NCBI GenBank assembly: GCA_009930355.1
Contig: RZYK01000011.1
Coordinates: forward strand, 1-23,223
Direction: 5' to 3'
From: Campylobacterota bacterium
Lineage (GTDB): Bacteria; Campylobacterota; Campylobacteria; Campylobacterales; Sulfurospirillaceae
Length of the DNA: 23,223 nucleotides
A model generated the notes under the pieces. The model saw only the letters and a program-made list of their open reading frames with translations. It ran no database searches and was not told the origin of the DNA. Made by a program: the position numbers and the translations under genes. Shown here one piece after another: positions 1 through 6,498 of the stretch. How positions within the stretch are numbered: the stretch's first letter is position 1; every line of letters starts with the position of its first letter.

Positions 1-873
1 CTTACTAAGCGAAATTAAATCTTTGATTTCTGCCCATTCATCTCCAATGGTTGTACAAAAATGATTGCTTGAGCTTTGGTACAATCTAACCGAACTCTTA
101 ACATTCTCACCAATCAAATCATGTTTTCCAATGCCATAAATATCAAGGCTAATTTTGTCTTTGCTAGACAATCCAAATCTGTTGCCAATCTGATATGGCA
201 TTACAAATCCACTACGCAATGTGTTTCCAGATATTTTAAGCCTCCAAGAATCATCAGACAAATCAAAAGTAACGCCAACTCCGGAAGAATAAAACGCGAT
301 CCCGGCCTGAATTGACTCATTACCAGAAACAATAAAATCATCAAAAAATTTACACTTATTCGAACTTAACTGAAGAATTTTATGCGGACTTGCAGAATGA
401 TATACGGAACAACGATTGCTGGTTATTTTTCTTCCAGAGACAACATCATACAAATCAAAAAACAAAAATCTCTGCTTCAATTTTCTAACTTGATCAGGAA
501 CCCTAATGTCAACTCTAACTTTATCATTCCCATATTTTGTAATTGTTGCGTAGGTGACATCACAGATTCCAGATTTTGCTTCTGCTTTTGGTTTTTTTGT
601 CGGACACGTAGCATTCAAATATTTATCCAACTCTTCTCTCGTAGAAGAAAGAAGCGAAAAACGCATCAAATCAAGACTGGTTTGTTTGTCTTTTATTAGC
701 TTGAAATCTCTAGCCCAATCCTCTGTTGATCTACTGGCTCCGTTATTGATAAGATTATACTGATGTCCAAATTCCTTCTCTACAAGATCAGCCACAAGAT
801 CAAACATATCTCTGTTGTTGATCTTTGACGCAACCTGTAAAATTTTAATTGTTTTGTCTGTCGCGGTGAACAT
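1..873 (-). CDS. hypothetical protein, 3' end beyond window
   Basis: An uninterrupted reading frame runs 291 codons from an ATG at 873 to the window edge with no stop, so the C-terminus is missing. The start is supported by a GGGAGAA Shine-Dalgarno seven bases upstream and by a promoter of the recurrent TTGNNN-16-TAWTGT type at 913-940. I do not recognise the family. The N-terminal ~70 residues look helical (ILQVASKINNRDMFDLVADL); a Lys/Ala/Pro linker (CPTKKPKAEAKSG) then leads into a long, mostly beta-type region rich in Ser/Gly with no visible catalytic motif. It is the first gene of its own transcription unit, downstream of the methyltransferase gene. Confidence 0.85.
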   Translation of the reverse strand, partial: MFTATDKTIKILQVASKINNRDMFDLVADLVEKEFGHQYNLINNGASRSTEDWARDFKLIKDKQTSLDLMRFSLLSSTREELDKYLNATCPTKKPKAEAKSGICDVTYATITKYGNDKVRVDIRVPDQVRKLKQRFLFFDLYDVVSGRKITSNRCSVYHSASPHKILQLSSNKCKFFDDFIVSGNESIQAGIAFYSSGVGVTFDLSDDSWRLKISGNTLRSGFVMPYQIGNRFGLSSKDKISLDIYGIGKHDLIGENVKSSVRLYQSSSNHFCTTIGDEWAEIKDLISLSK

Positions 874-912
874 TGAATCTTCTCCCTTTGTGTTGTTTGT
901 TCTGTTGAGAAG

Positions 913-940
913 ACAATATCGAGTGTTTGATATAATGCAA
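913..940 (-). promoter_or_regulatory. promoter for the gene at 1-873
   Basis: On the minus strand there is TTGCAT (935-940), a 16-bp spacer, and TATTGT (913-918). The same -35/spacer/-10 layout recurs upstream of several other minus-strand units. The -10 region lies inside the 18-mer AAGACAATATCGAGTGTT (plus-strand reading, 910-927), which recurs twice at 3367-3437. Confidence 0.65.
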
Positions 941-947
941 TAAGTTT

Positions 948-1568
948 TTAAATTTTCTTCAATACTCTCCACCAATCATGTATTCCGTTGAATGTTGTGT
1001 GCCAATCATTCAAATTGTCAGTTATATCTCTTACAACTTCATACTCATATTGGTTATCAATATATTCGAAAAATCCATCGTCCGCACAACAGCCGCCATA
1101 CCCTTCACCGAGATAAATCAAATATTGTCCAGGCTGGATAATTCTTGCAATGCATTCAGCCATATTAGATTGATAACAAGGCCAGCTTAAAATAATGGCG
1201 TCATATACGGACAAATCAACATCAAGCATTGGCATTTTATTTATTTTTATGTATTCTTGAGCAAAACCATAATTATTTGATTTGTCATCAACAGCATCGC
1301 AATAGACGCCATTATGCACAAGATTAGCAGCCAAATATCCAGTGCCGCAACCAAGATCAACACAATGCTTATCATGCAAAAAATGAGACAATAACCATAT
1401 TGTCTCATTAGTTAAAATTGGGAAGCTTACCTTGGTATATTCTTCTCGTATTCTGAAAGATGCGCTAATCTGGTCTGAACTAAAATTATATTCATTTCCG
1501 ATAAGACGTAGCCATTCTTCCTTTGAAGCAAGATTTCCAACTGGTGGAATTGTAAATTCAATTTCCAT
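948..1568 (-). CDS. class I SAM-dependent methyltransferase-like protein
   Basis: 206 aa. Residues ~69-80 read CVDLGCGTGYLAA, the SAM-binding motif I of Rossmann-fold methyltransferases, and an acidic residue follows at the end of the next strand (CDAVDDKSN). VYDAIILSWPCY sits where motif IV would be; SWPCY is not a canonical NPPY/DPPY, so a DNA-adenine or N4-cytosine methyltransferase role is not shown and the substrate is unknown. The C-terminus is aromatic (HTTFNGIHDWWRVLKKI). The start is preceded by AAGGGGGGAATAA. The gene overlaps the end of the upstream gene by 11 bases, so the two are translationally coupled. Family assignment is firm at the fold level only. Confidence 0.8.
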   Translation of the reverse strand: MEIEFTIPPVGNLASKEEWLRLIGNEYNFSSDQISASFRIREEYTKVSFPILTNETIWLLSHFLHDKHCVDLGCGTGYLAANLVHNGVYCDAVDDKSNNYGFAQEYIKINKMPMLDVDLSVYDAIILSWPCYQSNMAECIARIIQPGQYLIYLGEGYGGCCADDGFFEYIDNQYEYEVVRDITDNLNDWHTTFNGIHDWWRVLKKI

Positions 1569-1923
1569 TTATTCCCCCCTTGTTTTTTATTATTTGTGCA
1601 ACAAGATAAATTTCTTTTGTGACATGTTTTAGAAAAGCCCTTGTATTCTTTGGGCGTAATTCATAGTTTGGTGTAACTGTACAAATGTGTTCTTCAAAGT
1701 TTCCACGACTAGAATATTCTTTCGATGAAAAATACACTTTAAAATTATATTCATGCAATGGCTTTAAGTCTTCGACATCCCAATCATCAATTAGAGAAAA
1801 CATACCTGAACTCAAAACAACAGCCTTTAGCCTAGTTTCTTTTCCAACTTCTTCCATTGACCCATGTGCATCAACATATTTTTGAATTGAAGAAATATCG
1901 GTTGTCAGGATATTCTTTCGCAT
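1558..1923 (-). CDS. hypothetical protein coupled to the methyltransferase
   Basis: 121 aa when started at the ATG at 1923 (MRKNILTTDISS). The frame stays open upstream to 1983, but that part is covered in another frame by the small ORF ending at 1928, whose stop lies 4 bases before this ATG; I therefore prefer 1923 with coupled translation. There is no strong Shine-Dalgarno of its own. Composition is mixed alpha/beta with no motif I recognise (SGMFSLIDDWDVEDLKPL, HICTVTPNYELRPKNTRAFLKH). The 3' end overlaps the methyltransferase start by 11 bases, so it may be a partner of that enzyme; this is an inference from position only. Confidence 0.7.
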   Translation of the reverse strand: MRKNILTTDISSIQKYVDAHGSMEEVGKETRLKAVVLSSGMFSLIDDWDVEDLKPLHEYNFKVYFSSKEYSSRGNFEEHICTVTPNYELRPKNTRAFLKHVTKEIYLVAQIIKNKGGINGN

Positions 1924-1927
1924 CAAT

Positions 1928-2068
1928 TCAAGAACCAAAAACCCCCAATTCAAGATCAGCCTTAATCTTCTCGATTCGATCAAGAGATTGATTCTCTTTA
2001 AATGAATTGTCCGGTTCTGGCAAATGTCCAGATACCCCAGACAATCTATCTATAATTTGATTTGACAT
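1928..2068 (-). CDS. 46-aa small protein whose start abuts the TnpB element
   Basis: ATG at 2068 to TGA at 1928, 46 residues, beginning MSNQIIDRLSGVSGHLPEP and ending DLELGVFGS. Composition resembles a phage protein (acidic, helical C-terminal half) and the stop is 4 bases from the next start. The bases just upstream (GCCGTGTGAGT) are the right-end hairpin of the inserted TnpB element, so no normal Shine-Dalgarno is present. Either the gene lost its leader, or it is the 3' part of a gene interrupted by the element, or it now depends on readthrough from tnpB. The family is not recognised. Confidence 0.5.
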   Translation of the reverse strand: MSNQIIDRLSGVSGHLPEPDNSFKENQSLDRIEKIKADLELGVFGS

Positions 2069-2250
2069 ACTCACACGGCTAAAGCTCGTGGGATTCTGGT
2101 ATCATCAGGCGTTGCCAGATTGCTCTGGACTAACACGACCTCCTCCATAAGTTGATGCCCCAACTACTATCTGTAACTATAGCCGCCTGATTCCTTCTTC
2201 AAGGATGTTTCTGGCGGCATTTCTGTCTCTATGCAAAAGAACTCCACATG
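2069..2250 (-). ncRNA. putative TnpB guide RNA (omega/reRNA) and element right end
   Basis: In IS200/IS605-family elements the guide scaffold overlaps the 3' end of tnpB and runs to the right end; the guide is the flanking sequence. Here the minus strand after tnpB reads through a GC-richer structured stretch and ends with GAATCCCACGAGCTTTAGCC followed by GTGTGAGT, which contains a hairpin CACG-(A)-GC-TTTA-GC-CGTG (2074-2090) like many IS605-type right ends. The guide would then start at about 2068. The exact 5' end of the RNA and the exact element boundary cannot be fixed by eye. Confidence 0.45.
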
Positions 2251-3295
2251 ATGGACATATCCATTCCCTATTCGACAAGTCTTTAAATCCCATGGATTTG
2301 TTTACGTTTTTACACATATTGCAAGTTTTAGTGGATGGAAAAAATCTATCTACTGTGCTCATTTTCTTTCCATACTCGGAACATTTATGTCCAACAATAT
2401 TCAAAAAATCAGAGAACCCGAGATCAGAAACTTTACGACCCCACAACTTTTTCATCGCAGAAATATTTAAATCCTCAAAAAATAAATAATCATAGTCGCA
2501 GACAAGTTTATTCGCCAATTTAAAATGGAAGTCTCGACGTTTATAGGTTATGAGCTTATGAATCCTGGCTAAATTCACAACTGCCTTCCGTCTTGAATTG
2601 CTCCATATTTTTTTACGAGAAACGGCTTTATTTGCCCTGCGAATTTCTTTGAGCCCAGATGTAAAGACAAGTGGTGAATTGATTTCTACAATACCATCTG
2701 AGCATGTGAGAAACGTTTTCAGCCCGAAATCAAACCCCGCGCTTTTACCCGTCATCGGCTTGATTGTTTGAGGTTCTACATTATCACAAGAAAACGTTAT
2801 GTAGAAATCACCGAGAGCATCCCGTTTAATGGTTACAGTTTTAATCGCACCAATAATATCACGAGATTTGGAGAATTTAAACATCTTATCTCCAATCTTG
2901 ATTCGATTGCCATCAAGCAGCTTATATCCAGCTTGTTTTAAGGTGAATGATTTGTATTTCCTAGTTTTCTTAAAAGATGGCGGTGAATACCTTAATCCAA
3001 CAGATTTATCTTTCTGATACTTAAAGAAAAGCTTATATCCACGATCAATCCTTTCAACTATGTCTTGGATGGCTTGGGATGGAACAAACCTGTAGAACTC
3101 GTATTTCTTGATTTTCTTGAGTTTAGTTAGATGTGTTTTTAGTCTATTTGGATTCAAATATTTTCCGGTAAGCTTAAAATATCTTTTATGCAAAGCAATA
3201 CAGTGATTATATATTACTCCACTAAAAATTATCAACCTGTCGAGATAACGATTCTTTTTTGAACGGTATAGCTTATATTTAAATGATTTACGCAT
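2177..3295 (-). CDS. tnpB: TnpB RNA-guided nuclease (IS200/IS605-family OrfB)
   Basis: 372 aa, close to the usual 370-410. TnpB proteins are compact RuvC-type nucleases guided by an RNA from the element's right end; they act on target DNA next to a short TAM. The full RuvC triad is visible: D189 (AGFDFGLKTF), E274 (LFFEDLNIS) and D357 (HRDRNAARNI). The zinc finger is intact with C325/C328 (TCNMC) and C347/C350 (CPSC). The basic N-terminus (MRKSFKYKLYRSKKN) matches the family's wedge start. No tnpA transposase lies nearby, so the element is immobile alone or depends on TnpA in trans. The only upstream Shine-Dalgarno is weak (CGGAAATATAG). It splits a phage gene cluster, consistent with later acquisition. 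Confidence 0.95.
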   Translation of the reverse strand: MRKSFKYKLYRSKKNRYLDRLIIFSGVIYNHCIALHKRYFKLTGKYLNPNRLKTHLTKLKKIKKYEFYRFVPSQAIQDIVERIDRGYKLFFKYQKDKSVGLRYSPPSFKKTRKYKSFTLKQAGYKLLDGNRIKIGDKMFKFSKSRDIIGAIKTVTIKRDALGDFYITFSCDNVEPQTIKPMTGKSAGFDFGLKTFLTCSDGIVEINSPLVFTSGLKEIRRANKAVSRKKIWSNSRRKAVVNLARIHKLITYKRRDFHFKLANKLVCDYDYLFFEDLNISAMKKLWGRKVSDLGFSDFLNIVGHKCSEYGKKMSTVDRFFPSTKTCNMCKNVNKSMGFKDLSNREWICPSCGVLLHRDRNAARNILEEGIRRL

Positions 3296-3366
3296 CTATA
3301 TTTCCGGGTTACTGATTTTATCGGTATCAAATTGAAATATCTTTCCGTTTTTCCGTTCAACATAAA

Positions 3367-3437
3367 AAGACAATATCGAGTATTCCATATATATCAACAC
3401 ATTTTTAAAAAAATTAAAAAATACTCGATATTGTCTT
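3367..3437. repeat. 18-bp perfect inverted repeat around an AT-rich spacer
   Basis: AAGACAATATCGAGTATT at 3367-3384 is repeated in inverted orientation at 3420-3437, with 35 bp of almost pure A/T between. The left arm holds the -10 box of the promoter for tnpB; the right arm lacks a matching -35 on its own strand. A third copy with one change lies at 910-927. It lies after the stop of the gene at 3452-3928 and could be an operator pair, an mRNA hairpin or a terminator-like structure. Confidence 0.75.
3370..3397 (-). promoter_or_regulatory. promoter upstream of tnpB (phage type)
   Basis: Minus strand: TTGATA (3392-3397), 16-bp spacer, TATTGT (3370-3375). It has the same form as the other phage promoters in this window and shares 17 of 18 bases with the -10 region upstream of the gene at 1-873. 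It may originally have served the genes now downstream of the TnpB element (1928-2068 onward). Confidence 0.6.
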
Positions 3438-3451
3438 GCTTATTCAACTAT

Positions 3452-3928
3452 TTAAGAAGCAATCTTGATTTCAGACAAAGATAGGGCTCGCCCCTTAATA
3501 GAAACCATTTCATCAATCATATCAAGACATTTTGGATCACAGAAGTAACATACGGCCTTGGCCAATGTTATCGACGCATTGTGCATATTCTTATCCTGTT
3601 CGCTCAACTTCTCAAAATTCTTCACACATCCAAGAGTTTCGATTGCAGATTTCGCTTGACGATGGGCCGACACAACATACGTCCTCGACGCCTTGATCAT
3701 TCCATGATCAGTCAAACGCTCAAGCCCCATTTTATTCACGGCCCTGAACAATACGCCCTTTTCAACCTTGGCTCGCGTTCTTGCGGATTGGAGAATATAA
3801 TCTCCAGACGTTGCAATATCACGATCAACAAGTTTCGACATATAAGCATACGTCAACATCATTCCGGGTTTGGTCTTCAACAACGCACGATAGATAATAT
3901 TAATATCCGCGCCGTAAATTCTAGCCAT
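3452..3928 (-). CDS. hypothetical protein
   Basis: 158 aa from the ATG at 3928. A TTG six bases upstream is also in frame, but AAGGAG sits 7 bases before the ATG and only 1 base before the TTG, which decides the start. The protein begins MARIYGADINIIYRALLKTK; it is rich in helix formers, with many Lys/Arg in the middle (ILQSARTRAKVEKG, ASRTYVVSAHRQAKSAI) and a C-F-C-D-P-K-C cluster near the C-terminus. A nucleic-acid-binding role is possible but no recognised domain is visible. It is a single-gene unit with the promoter at 3980-4007. Confidence 0.8.
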   Translation of the reverse strand: MARIYGADINIIYRALLKTKPGMMLTYAYMSKLVDRDIATSGDYILQSARTRAKVEKGVLFRAVNKMGLERLTDHGMIKASRTYVVSAHRQAKSAIETLGCVKNFEKLSEQDKNMHNASITLAKAVCYFCDPKCLDMIDEMVSIKGRALSLSEIKIAS

Positions 3929-3979
3929 TTTCAATCTCCTTTTGTTTGTGTTGTGTTTATTTCCCCTTTCGATAAAAAT

Positions 3980-4007
3980 ACATTATGCGGTGTTATATAA
4001 TATGCAA
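3980..4007 (-). promoter_or_regulatory. promoter for the gene at 3452-3928
   Basis: Minus strand TTGCAT (4002-4007), 16-bp spacer, TAATGT (3980-3985), followed by a ~50-nt leader with AAGGAG before the start. It lies directly downstream of the terminator at 4032-4057, as expected for a new transcription unit. Confidence 0.7.
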
Positions 4008-4031
4008 CAATATTTTGAAATACCAAACAAA

Positions 4032-4057
4032 AATGCGACCAATTGCTTGGTCGCATT
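4032..4057 (-). terminator. intrinsic terminator after the gene at 4061-4579
   Basis: Stem AATGCGACCAA / TTGGTCGCATT, 11 bp, loop of 4. On the minus strand it is followed by TTTTTGTTTGG. It starts 3 bases past the stop codon of the upstream gene. Confidence 0.9.
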
Positions 4058-4060
4058 CGT

Positions 4061-4579
4061 TTATTGTAATTCATTACAATTTAAACCAACCCCAAATTCT
4101 TTCATGGCCTCTTTTGCCATATCAAAAATCTCATCCCTTTTTTCTGCTACCCCATCATTACTGTAGGCGAAAAAGGTCATTTCCCAAAGACAATGGGCTA
4201 CAATCTCATGATCTGGAAGATCAACCGGCAACACCTCCATTGCAAGCCATTCTCTCCAGTCAGTAAAATCAAGACCAATTGCATATTCGGAATTTAGATC
4301 AAACCCATTTACCGCCCAATAAGCCTCATTAACCCACGATTCTCCTTCATATTCAACCTTCTCTTCTGGAATAAGTTTTAATTTAATAGATATTACATCC
4401 GAATCAGTCGGCTCATAGCCTTTTAATTCATTAATAACCCGTCTATATCCAGCTTGAACAGCCTCAATATCATGAGGCTCCTCTTCTGGATTAAGTTTGT
4501 CATTGTCATAATAGTGATTAATCATAAAAACCATAACTTTTTCAACATCAACAGAATCAACCAACTCTTTAAACTTCAT
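4061..4579 (-). CDS. hypothetical protein with AHCLWEMTFFAYS motif (possibly DUF6557-like)
   Basis: 172 aa, strongly acidic. The C-terminal half holds the string FTDWREWLAMEV followed by EIVAHCLWEMTFFAYS, a pattern I associate from memory with a widespread family of unknown function (possibly DUF6557) in bacteria and phages; this needs a profile search. The N-terminus (MKFKELVDSVDVEKVMVFM) and the YRRVINELKGYEPTDSD segment fit the same family. It overlaps the end of the upstream gene by 11 bases and is followed immediately by a strong terminator, so it is the last gene of a two-gene operon. Function is not known. Confidence 0.8.
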   Translation of the reverse strand: MKFKELVDSVDVEKVMVFMINHYYDNDKLNPEEEPHDIEAVQAGYRRVINELKGYEPTDSDVISIKLKLIPEEKVEYEGESWVNEAYWAVNGFDLNSEYAIGLDFTDWREWLAMEVLPVDLPDHEIVAHCLWEMTFFAYSNDGVAEKRDEIFDMAKEAMKEFGVGLNCNELQ

Positions 4580-4850
4580 TAAAACTTTCCTTTATTATTT
4601 TTCTCAACGCATTGTAAATATGGCTATCGTTCATATACGAGTACAACTCAGACAAAAAATCATGCCCATAGACAACCTTACGCCGCTTCCATATTGTTCC
4701 AAAAACATTCCAAAGAAGAACATTTTCAGAACAGCCCATTGCTGCATAGTCTGCCACAAGCCTATTATAGCCACCAACATAATCTTTAATTATGAAACTG
4801 AACTCCTGCTTCATAATTTCATAATGCTCTTTCTTAATTTTTAAGGGCAT
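4569..4850 (-). CDS. hypothetical small protein
   Basis: 93 aa from the ATG at 4850. A TTG at 4856 is in frame, but GGAG stands 6 bases before the ATG and would touch the TTG. It resembles, from memory, an unnamed family with the arrangement '...RxLWxxxxxxxxxxxxLYxYLNDxHIxxALRxI'; here LLWNVFGTIWKRRK and then LYSYMNDSHIYNALRKII. No catalytic motif is seen. It is the first gene of a two-gene operon with the acidic protein at 4061-4579, which it overlaps by 11 bases. Nothing indicates a function. Confidence 0.75.
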   Translation of the reverse strand: MPLKIKKEHYEIMKQEFSFIIKDYVGGYNRLVADYAAMGCSENVLLWNVFGTIWKRRKVVYGHDFLSELYSYMNDSHIYNALRKIIKESFNEV

Positions 4851-4932
4851 TGACAACTCCAGTCGGTGTTTTGTTTATTGGTTAAACTCAACGGAACTTT
4901 CAAAAATCAGCCGCTATTGTTCTCAATCTCAT

Positions 4933-4971
4933 TTGCACATGCGATCATGGCATGTGCAATTGCCCTCGCAA
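4933..4971 (-). promoter_or_regulatory. 10-bp palindrome with a possible promoter for the 4850-4061 operon
   Basis: TTGCACATGC and GCATGTGCAA (4933-4942, 4950-4959) form a perfect inverted repeat with a 7-bp centre. On the minus strand TTGCGA (4966-4971) stands 16 bp before CATGAT (4944-4949), so the possible -10 lies exactly at the palindrome centre, as for a repressor site. There is no T-run on either side, so it is not a terminator. The promoter assignment is tentative; the palindrome itself is certain. Confidence 0.4.
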
Positions 4972-5023
4972 GATCTGGACTCATAGGTCATCGCCATTAA
5001 GTCAGATGAATGTTATTGAAAAT

Positions 5024-5055
5024 AAAGCCCAGACTGCAATAACGGCCTGGGCTTT
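5024..5055 (-). terminator. intrinsic terminator after the gene at 5066-5902
   Basis: Stem AAAGCCCAG / CTGGGCTTT, 9 bp, with a 14-base loop; on the minus strand it is followed by ATTTTCAATA. It lies just past the stop codon of the gene at 5066. The plus strand also has a short T-run, so it may work weakly in both directions. Confidence 0.8.
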
Positions 5056-5065
5056 TATCAACATA

Positions 5066-5902
5066 TTAAAGTATTTTAATTTCAAAACTAAAAAGTCTTC
5101 CATCAAGCAACTTCTTAACCTCTTTACGATCTTCTTCCGTAAACGAAACACTGGTCCAATTATATTTGTTGCCAATAATAACCAATCCATCTTCAAAAAA
5201 CACTGGAAGTTTGTGAGGATAAATCCCGGCCTCTATAAGATTGTTTGTTGCTATAATCCTAAAATTCTCAAGTTTTCTTTTCTTCGAAATCTCATCGGCA
5301 ACATTACGCCTTCTCACCTCTTCAGATTTGATTGCAGACTCTTTTTGCCGTTTATTATATTCCGCAAACAATTCATATTTGTTGTACTTGGCGAACACCA
5401 CTTCGGGGATGTTTCTCAACTGCAACAAATGCAACTCTTTTGATTTAAGATATTGGCTATCAAGACATGCGTGACAAAACCCATCGCCAGCAGAATTGTA
5501 TTGTTTGCCACAATATCCGCATTTAAAAGTCGAACACAACAGATCACACAGCTCATACGTTGGAACAATATAATAACCATCTTTAATTTTATTGTTGTCA
5601 ATAAGCTTTTCAAACCAATCAAACACTCTATGGTTTTTCAGAGTTTCACAATCAGCGTTAAACTGATTATTAAACAAATGATCGGTTTCAATGCTGATGT
5701 CTTCATCTCTATAAAAACCATCTTTAATTTTGTAATCAATCCACTTCTTTTCGGATATTTTCATTTTTTCATATCCAAAACACTTCAACTCACTGCACAT
5801 CAAATCATATTCAGCCCTTGCGGCTAAATTTTCATCTTTAGATTTAGAAGTGTCATCAAAATTAAATCTGTAAAACACAATTTTCGTATTAACAGTTTTC
5901 AT
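5066..5902 (-). CDS. hypothetical protein with a four-cysteine zinc-ribbon-like motif
   Basis: 278 aa from the ATG at 5902, chosen because GGGAG is 7 bases upstream; two further upstream in-frame ATGs overlap or precede that site. Residues C128/C131 (KCGYCGKQY) and C143/C146 (GFCHAC) make a C-x2-C-x11-C-x2-C zinc-ribbon-like pattern in mid-protein. It is followed by a charged helical segment (EYNKRQKESAIKSEEVRRRN) and an alpha/beta C-terminus (GLVIIGNKYNWTSVSF). The N-terminus is Lys/Glu-rich. I do not recognise the family; zinc binding is likely, nucleic-acid binding possible. It is a single-gene unit with its own promoter (5940-5967) and terminator (5024-5055). Confidence 0.8.
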   Translation of the reverse strand: MKTVNTKIVFYRFNFDDTSKSKDENLAARAEYDLMCSELKCFGYEKMKISEKKWIDYKIKDGFYRDEDISIETDHLFNNQFNADCETLKNHRVFDWFEKLIDNNKIKDGYYIVPTYELCDLLCSTFKCGYCGKQYNSAGDGFCHACLDSQYLKSKELHLLQLRNIPEVVFAKYNKYELFAEYNKRQKESAIKSEEVRRRNVADEISKKRKLENFRIIATNNLIEAGIYPHKLPVFFEDGLVIIGNKYNWTSVSFTEEDRKEVKKLLDGRLFSFEIKIL

Positions 5903-5939
5903 TTGCATTCTCCCTGTGTTGTTGTTTCCTGTTAAAAAC

Positions 5940-5967
5940 ACATTATGTAGTTTTGTTTACAACGCAA
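5940..5967 (-). promoter_or_regulatory. promoter for the gene at 5066-5902
   Basis: Minus strand TTGCGT (5962-5967), 16-bp spacer, TAATGT (5940-5945), leader of ~35 nt and then GGGAG. It lies between the terminator of the upstream unit and the gene. Confidence 0.7.
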
Positions 5968-5993
5968 GAAAAAATTTTAAATACTAAAAATAA

Positions 5994-6020
5994 AAAACCC
6001 CGATTTAACATCGGGGTTTT
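5994..6020 (-). terminator. intrinsic terminator after the gene at 6037-6474
   Basis: Stem AAAACCCCGAT / ATCGGGGTTTT, 11 bp with a 5-base loop. On the minus strand it is followed by TTTATTTTTAG. It ends the unit that begins at the promoter near 8172-8199. Confidence 0.95.
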
Positions 6021-6036
6021 CAATAATAATAAGTTT

Positions 6037-6474
6037 TTACATACTAGTGCAAGCAGTCGTCAAGCTTGTATGAATCGCAACATCCAAATCGTCACTTTCG
6101 TTGTAGTTGTAATATTTGCCTGGACATTCCCAATGTCCAATCTTTTCATCAAAATAGACCTCAACTCTTGAGATTTCAGTCAACTCAAGAACACATTGAG
6201 AATCTTGAATCATGGATCGAAAATCAAGCCTGATTCCGTCTACTCCAGAACCAGATTCAAAAACCCCTATAATAAAACCAGAACCATATTTATCAACATT
6301 GCGATCAACCAATTCCATTTTCATGCAAAGCTCTGGTTTATCCAAAACAAACGATGCTTTTCTAACCTCAATACCGTATTTGTTGTAGATCAATGAATGT
6401 TCATATCCGACATCGCCAACGAACATTTCAGTAATCAATTCAGCCGCAGTTTGAGAACAATCAATTTGGCTCAT
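6037..6474 (-). CDS. hypothetical protein
   Basis: 145 aa, preceded by AAGGATTTGAAAA. It is acidic, with alternating short hydrophobic strands in the middle (SGFIIGVFESGSGVDGIRLDF, VLELTEISRVEVYFDEK) that suggest a beta-rich fold, then GHWECPGKYYNYNESDD and a Ser/Thr-rich tail. It has no motif I recognise. It is the last gene of the 8033-6037 unit, 24 bases after the preceding gene and directly before a strong terminator. Confidence 0.75.
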   Translation of the reverse strand: MSQIDCSQTAAELITEMFVGDVGYEHSLIYNKYGIEVRKASFVLDKPELCMKMELVDRNVDKYGSGFIIGVFESGSGVDGIRLDFRSMIQDSQCVLELTEISRVEVYFDEKIGHWECPGKYYNYNESDDLDVAIHTSLTTACTSM

Positions 6475-6498
6475 TTTTCAAATCCTTTAGTTAGATTG

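Noticed and set aside
76..763. Several plus-strand frames at the left end.
   Set aside because: They are antisense to a 291-codon open minus-strand frame with a promoter and GGGAGAA, and have low-complexity Ser/Phe/Ile-rich composition.
1924..1983. Longer N-terminus for the gene at 1558-1923.
   Set aside because: The extra 20 codons overlap the end of the 46-aa ORF and include no ribosome site; the coupled start 4 bases after that ORF's stop is more likely.
3367..3437. Inverted repeat as the two ends of the TnpB element.
   Set aside because: Both arms lie on the same side of tnpB, and IS200/IS605-type elements have no terminal inverted repeats. The arms match phage promoter sequence instead.
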